Shown here piece after piece: positions 60,511 to 64,000 of a stretch of 64,000 nt of DNA. The first letter of the stretch is position 1. Each line of letters starts with the position of its first letter. The notes under the pieces were generated by a model. That model searched no databases. It was not told where the DNA came from and was given only the letters and a program-made list of their open reading frames with translations. The stretch covers positions 1 to 64,000 of the forward strand of contig JAWKZP010000017.1 of assembly GCA_041395905.1 (NCBI GenBank). Direction: 5' to 3'. This stretch comes from UBA7803 sp041395905. Lineage in GTDB: Bacteria > Pseudomonadota > Gammaproteobacteria > Pseudomonadales > Azotimanducaceae. The position numbers were made by a program, and so were the translations under genes.

Positions 60511-61113
60511 ATGGATAATCTCACGCCCCGTCAGGCCCAGGTGCTGGATCTGATCAAGCGCCACATAGACGATACCGGCTATCCGCCGACGCGGGCAGAC
60601 ATCGCTCAGGAACTGGGATTCAAGTCACCAAACGCCGCAGAAGAGCATCTGAAGGCGCTGGCCCGCAAGGGCGCCATCGAGATGATCCCGGGCACCTCGC
60701 GCGGCATCCGGCTCCCCGAAGAAACCGGGCTGCCCATCATCGGCCGCGTCGCCGCCGGCAGCCCTATACTCGCCGCCGAGCACATCGAAGACCGGGTCAG
60801 CATCCCGGCCGGCTTCTTCCGACCTCGCGCCGATTTTCTGCTGCGCGTGCGCGGCGACAGCATGAGCGAGATCGGTATTCTCGACGGCGATCTGCTTGCG
60901 GTGCACAAGACGCCGGAGGCCGCCAACGGGCAGATCGTGGTGGCGCGCATCGACGACGAGGTGACGGTCAAGCGGCTGCAGCGTACCCGCCAGCGCAGCA
61001 AGGTGCTCCTGCTGCCGGAGAACGCCAACTATCAGCCGATCGAGGTGGATCTGACCCGCCAGGCGTTCCAGATCGAGGGCCTGTCCGTGGGAGTCATCCG
61101 CCAGAGCGTCTGA
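60511..61113 (+). CDS. lexA: LexA repressor
   Basis: A 200-residue protein. The winged helix spans 1-70 with recognition helix around ELGFKSPNAAEEHLKAL. Cleavage site Ala82-Gly83 (RVAAGSP), Ser117 (RGDSMSEIG) and Lys154 (VTVKRLQR) are all present. It represses SOS genes and self-cleaves with RecA-ssDNA. Two SOS boxes lie directly upstream. It converges with topA, 48 nt between stops. Confidence 0.98.
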   Translation: MDNLTPRQAQVLDLIKRHIDDTGYPPTRADIAQELGFKSPNAAEEHLKALARKGAIEMIPGTSRGIRLPEETGLPIIGRVAAGSPILAAEHIEDRVSIPAGFFRPRADFLLRVRGDSMSEIGILDGDLLAVHKTPEAANGQIVVARIDDEVTVKRLQRTRQRSKVLLLPENANYQPIEVDLTRQAFQIEGLSVGVIRQSV

Positions 61114-61161
61114 TCGCTCAGCGCGTCTCGTCGGCGCTACGGCTTTTTCGGAGTAGCGGCC

Positions 61162-63987
61162 CTATTCTGAGCTGCGGCTTTTATCTGAGCTGCGGCGCCC
61201 CGCCAGCTTCTTCGCGGCGGGCTTCTTCTTCGTCGCCGGTCGTTTCTTCGCCGCCGGCTTTCCGGCCGAAGTCTGCTGCTCCACCCAGCGGCCTTCCTGA
61301 TAGACGGCGCGCCAGCCGGTGGCCTTGCCGTCCTCTTCCGACTGCACGTACTGCTGCTGTTCCTTGCGGCTGTATCGGATCACCGCCGGTCGACCTTGCG
61401 GATCCTGCTCAGGCGCAGAGAGCAGGTAGCGGAACTTTGCGTCCAGCTCGTTGGCGTGCGGCTTCAACTCGCTGACCAGGGGTGCCCTGGTCTCCCGGTG
61501 CTTGGGAAACTGGCTTGCCGCCAGAAAAACGCCGGAGGCGCCGTCACGCAGCAGATAAAAGTCGTCCACGTTCTCGCAGCGCAGCTCCGGCATGGGCACG
61601 GGATCGGCCTTGGGCGGCGCCGCCTGGCCGTTGCGCAGCAGCTTGCGGGTGTTGCGGCAGGTTTCGTTGGTGCAGCCGAAGTACTTGCCGAAGCGCCCCG
61701 ACTTGAGCTGCATTTGCGCGCCGCACTTGTCGCACTCGATGACCGGCCCCTCGTAGCCCTTGATGCGGAACTGCCCGGTCTCGACGGCAAACCCCGGACA
61801 GTCCGGGCTGTTGCCGCAGACGTGCAGTTTGCGCGTCTCGTCGATCAAGTAGCTGTCCATGACCGTGCCGCACTTCGGGCAGGGCCGCTTCGCGCGCAGG
61901 ACACGGGACTCACCTTCCTCGTCACGATCCACGTCGACGGCCTCGTCGCCGGGAATCAGGTTCATGGTATTGGTGCAGCGTTCCTTGGGCGGCAGGCCGT
62001 AGCCCGAACAGCCCAGAAACACACCCGTGCTGCCGGTGCGCACCTGCATGTGGCGCCCGCAGCGCTCACAACGGATGTCCGTGTCTATGGGCACGTTGCC
62101 GCGCATGCCCCGCTTCGAATCCTGCGCCTGCCCCAGCTTGCTGCTGAAATCGTCGTAGAACTCGTCGAGCACGCCGCGCCAGTTCAGAGAGCCGTCCGCG
62201 ACCTGGTCCAGCTCCTTCTCCAGATGCGCGGTGAAGTCGTAGTCCATGAGGTTCTCGAACTGTTCGAGCAACCGGTCGGTCACCAGCTCGCCGATTTTTT
62301 CGGCATGGAAGCGGCGGTTGCGCAGAGTCACGTAGCCGCGATCCTGGATCGTCGAGATGATGGCCGCATAGGTCGACGGCCGGCCGATTCCACGCTTCTC
62401 CAGCTCGCGAACCAGACTCGCCTCGCTGTATCGCGGCGGCGGCTTGGTGAAATGCTGCACCGCCTCCACGTCAACGAGCGCCAGAGCTTCGCCGACGTGA
62501 TAGTCGGGCAGCGGCGTATCGTCGTCGCGCGCACCGGCGCGCGATCCGCCTGCGTCACGATCCGCACTGGCATCGCGGTCCGCGCCGGCATCGCGGTCCG
62601 CGCCGGCTTCCGGCGCATCCGCGCGGTCGCGCCTGTCCACCAGCGGGACGCGGGTGAAGCCGTCGAACTGCAGGATGCGGCCGCGGATCTTCAGCTCGAA
62701 CTCACCGGCCGCCACCAGCACGGTGGTGCTCAGGTACTCGGCCGGCAGCATCTGGCAGCGCTGGAACTGAGCCCAGATCAGCCGGTACAGGCGTACCGCG
62801 TCGGCCTCGACCCCCTGAAGCATTTCCGGCCGGGTGCCGACGTTGGACGGCCGGATCGCCTCGTGAGCCTCCTGAGCGTCGGCCTTGCTGCTGTAGCTGT
62901 TGGGACTCCCGGGCAGATAGTTGGCACCGTACTGCGTGCCCACGTAATCGCGGCAGGCACTCACCGCCTCGGCACTGAGATTGGTGGAGTCCGTGCGCAT
63001 ATAGGTGATGTAGCCGGATTCGTACAGACGCTGCGCCAGCGTCATCGTCTTCTTGACGCTGTATCCCAGCCAGGTGCTTGCTGCCTGCTGCAGCGTGGAC
63101 GTTATGTAGGGCGCGGTCGGGCGCGTCCGGGTCGGCCGGTCCTCGCGGCTCTTGATGTGAAAACTGCGCTGGCGCAGTCTCGCCATGGCTTCTTCGGCGG
63201 CAGCGGCGTTGTCCGGACGGAAGTTCTGCTCGCCGTCCTTGACCACCTGAAAACGCAGGGAGCCTGCCGTTCCGGTGCGTTCCAGGTCCGCGAATCCCTC
63301 CCAGTATTCTTCCGGCTTGAAGGCACGGATCTCGCGCTCGCGTTCCACCACGAGCCGTACCGCCACCGATTGCACGCGCCCCGCAGACAGCCCCCTGGCA
63401 ACCTTTTCCCAGAGCAGCGGTGACAGTTCGAAACCGACCACGCGGTCGAGAAAACGCCGCGCCTGCTGGGCGTTGACGCGGTTCATATCCAGCTCGCCCG
63501 GGTGCGCGAACGCTTCCTGAATGGCTTTGCGGGTAATCTCGTTGAACACCACCCGACGGTAGCGCGACGGATCGCCGCCGATGGTCTCACGCAGGTGCCA
63601 GGCGATGGCCTCCCCTTCCCGGTCGAGGTCGGTCGCCAGATAGATCGTGTCGGCCTTCACCGCCAGCCGGGCCAACTCGTCGACCACCTTCTCCTTGCCC
63701 GGAAGCACCTCGTAATCCGCGCGCCAGTCGGCATCCGGGTCCACCCCCATGCGCTTCACCAGCTGCTGGCGGGCCCGCTCCTTCTTGTAAGCGGCCTTCT
63801 GCTCCGCAGACAGCTTGCGCGTGCGCGCGGCCTCCTGGGCACGTGCCTTGGGATCGGCCTTGCGGCCGCCGGAAGGCAGGTCGCGGATATGCCCGACGCT
63901 GGATTTGACGATGTAGTCCTTACCCAGGTAACGGTTGATCGTGCGCGCCTTGGCGGGGGACTCGACGATGACGAGGGAACGGGCCAT
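61162..63987 (-). CDS. topA: DNA topoisomerase I
   Basis: A 941-residue protein. Toprim: SLVIVESPAKARTINRYLG and DLDREGEAIAWHLRE. The active-site Tyr is in SGYITYMRTDSTNLS. Three C4 zinc-finger regions follow (RCERCGRHMQV; CPKCGTVMDSY; ECDKCGAQMQL) and a Lys/Ala-rich tail (PAAKKRPATKKKPAAKK). An Asp/Ala/Arg-rich insertion of short repeats lies at about residues 462-490. It relaxes negative supercoils. Start ATG 63987, near the window edge; promoter outside. Confidence 0.97.
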   Translation of the reverse strand: MARSLVIVESPAKARTINRYLGKDYIVKSSVGHIRDLPSGGRKADPKARAQEAARTRKLSAEQKAAYKKERARQQLVKRMGVDPDADWRADYEVLPGKEKVVDELARLAVKADTIYLATDLDREGEAIAWHLRETIGGDPSRYRRVVFNEITRKAIQEAFAHPGELDMNRVNAQQARRFLDRVVGFELSPLLWEKVARGLSAGRVQSVAVRLVVEREREIRAFKPEEYWEGFADLERTGTAGSLRFQVVKDGEQNFRPDNAAAAEEAMARLRQRSFHIKSREDRPTRTRPTAPYITSTLQQAASTWLGYSVKKTMTLAQRLYESGYITYMRTDSTNLSAEAVSACRDYVGTQYGANYLPGSPNSYSSKADAQEAHEAIRPSNVGTRPEMLQGVEADAVRLYRLIWAQFQRCQMLPAEYLSTTVLVAAGEFELKIRGRILQFDGFTRVPLVDRRDRADAPEAGADRDAGADRDASADRDAGGSRAGARDDDTPLPDYHVGEALALVDVEAVQHFTKPPPRYSEASLVRELEKRGIGRPSTYAAIISTIQDRGYVTLRNRRFHAEKIGELVTDRLLEQFENLMDYDFTAHLEKELDQVADGSLNWRGVLDEFYDDFSSKLGQAQDSKRGMRGNVPIDTDIRCERCGRHMQVRTGSTGVFLGCSGYGLPPKERCTNTMNLIPGDEAVDVDRDEEGESRVLRAKRPCPKCGTVMDSYLIDETRKLHVCGNSPDCPGFAVETGQFRIKGYEGPVIECDKCGAQMQLKSGRFGKYFGCTNETCRNTRKLLRNGQAAPPKADPVPMPELRCENVDDFYLLRDGASGVFLAASQFPKHRETRAPLVSELKPHANELDAKFRYLLSAPEQDPQGRPAVIRYSRKEQQQYVQSEEDGKATGWRAVYQEGRWVEQQTSAGKPAAKKRPATKKKPAAKKLAGRRSSDKSRSSE

Positions 63988-64000
63988 TTAACTCCAGGAA

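Noticed and set aside
61114..61161. Terminator between lexA and topA
   Set aside because: Only a weak 5-bp AGCGC/GCGCT stem before a T-run on one strand; not strong enough to list.

Overview
The window is GC-rich gammaproteobacterial chromosome with one end of an integrated mobile element at its left. The gammaproteobacterial assignment rests on a complete six-subunit Na+-translocating NADH:quinone reductase operon (nqrA-F), a long-form QueF, CsiV, a methylthioinosine-type phosphorylase, and a lexA gene with two E. coli-type CTG-N10-CAG SOS boxes. The genus cannot be named from the sequence. The gene content (Na+-NQR, Na+ symporters, AGCS carrier, TRAP-TAXI transporter) would suit a marine or halotolerant heterotroph.

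Mobile element, about 1-14,214. A leftward operon of ATGA/GTGA-overlapping genes carries integrative-conjugative-element maintenance genes: a Cro-like protein, PFGI-1-class ParB, DUF2857, an STY4528-type replication protein, a PFL_4669-family protein, a ParR/StbB-like protein and a ParM actin-like ATPase cut by the window edge. It diverges from a CI/LexA-type repressor. Copies of a TTAGCnnnATGC operator lie between the two directions and again upstream of xis/int. The integrase has a single-base frameshift. Between it and the tRNA-Ser(GGA) gene lies a four-gene cassette: an unknown protein, a two-HKD PLD-family protein, a winged-helix/YaaA-like protein and a GIY-YIG protein. It looks like a nucleic-acid-directed, possibly defence, operon, and all four genes carry indels or a stop. 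The tRNA-Ser 3' end at about 14,215 is the likely attachment site. The far end of the element is outside the window.

Chromosomal part, 14,215-64,000. First come tRNA-Ser and the 4.5S RNA gene ffs, then small metabolic and transport genes: queF, an AGCS symporter, nfi, an alkylsulfatase, modA, TRAP-TAXI, an esterase, an aldo/keto reductase, mobA, a TauD-type dioxygenase, bfr/bfd, a MaoC dehydratase, DUF427, an L,D-transpeptidase, tRNA-Val(CAC) and an enoyl-CoA hydratase. At 33.8-36.3 kb an SSS-family Na+ symporter is translationally coupled to a PrdB/GrdB-family gene whose reading frame runs through an in-frame TGA in a U-P-V-C motif. A hairpin starting 10 nt after that TGA looks like a bacterial SECIS. 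This predicted selenoprotein is the most notable finding. Then follow nqrA-F, a long-form GAPDH, a 2-oxoacid:ferredoxin oxidoreductase operon with a flavin/Fe-S partner, a retropepsin-like protease, mfd-csiV, an mscS-hpt-mtip operon, a SPOR-fused outer-membrane protein with a LolA-like partner, lexA and topA.

No CRISPR array, insertion sequence or rRNA was seen. No gene-free stretch exceeds 300 bases; the longest are 6,496-6,756 and 42,979-43,204, both described under their regulatory sites.
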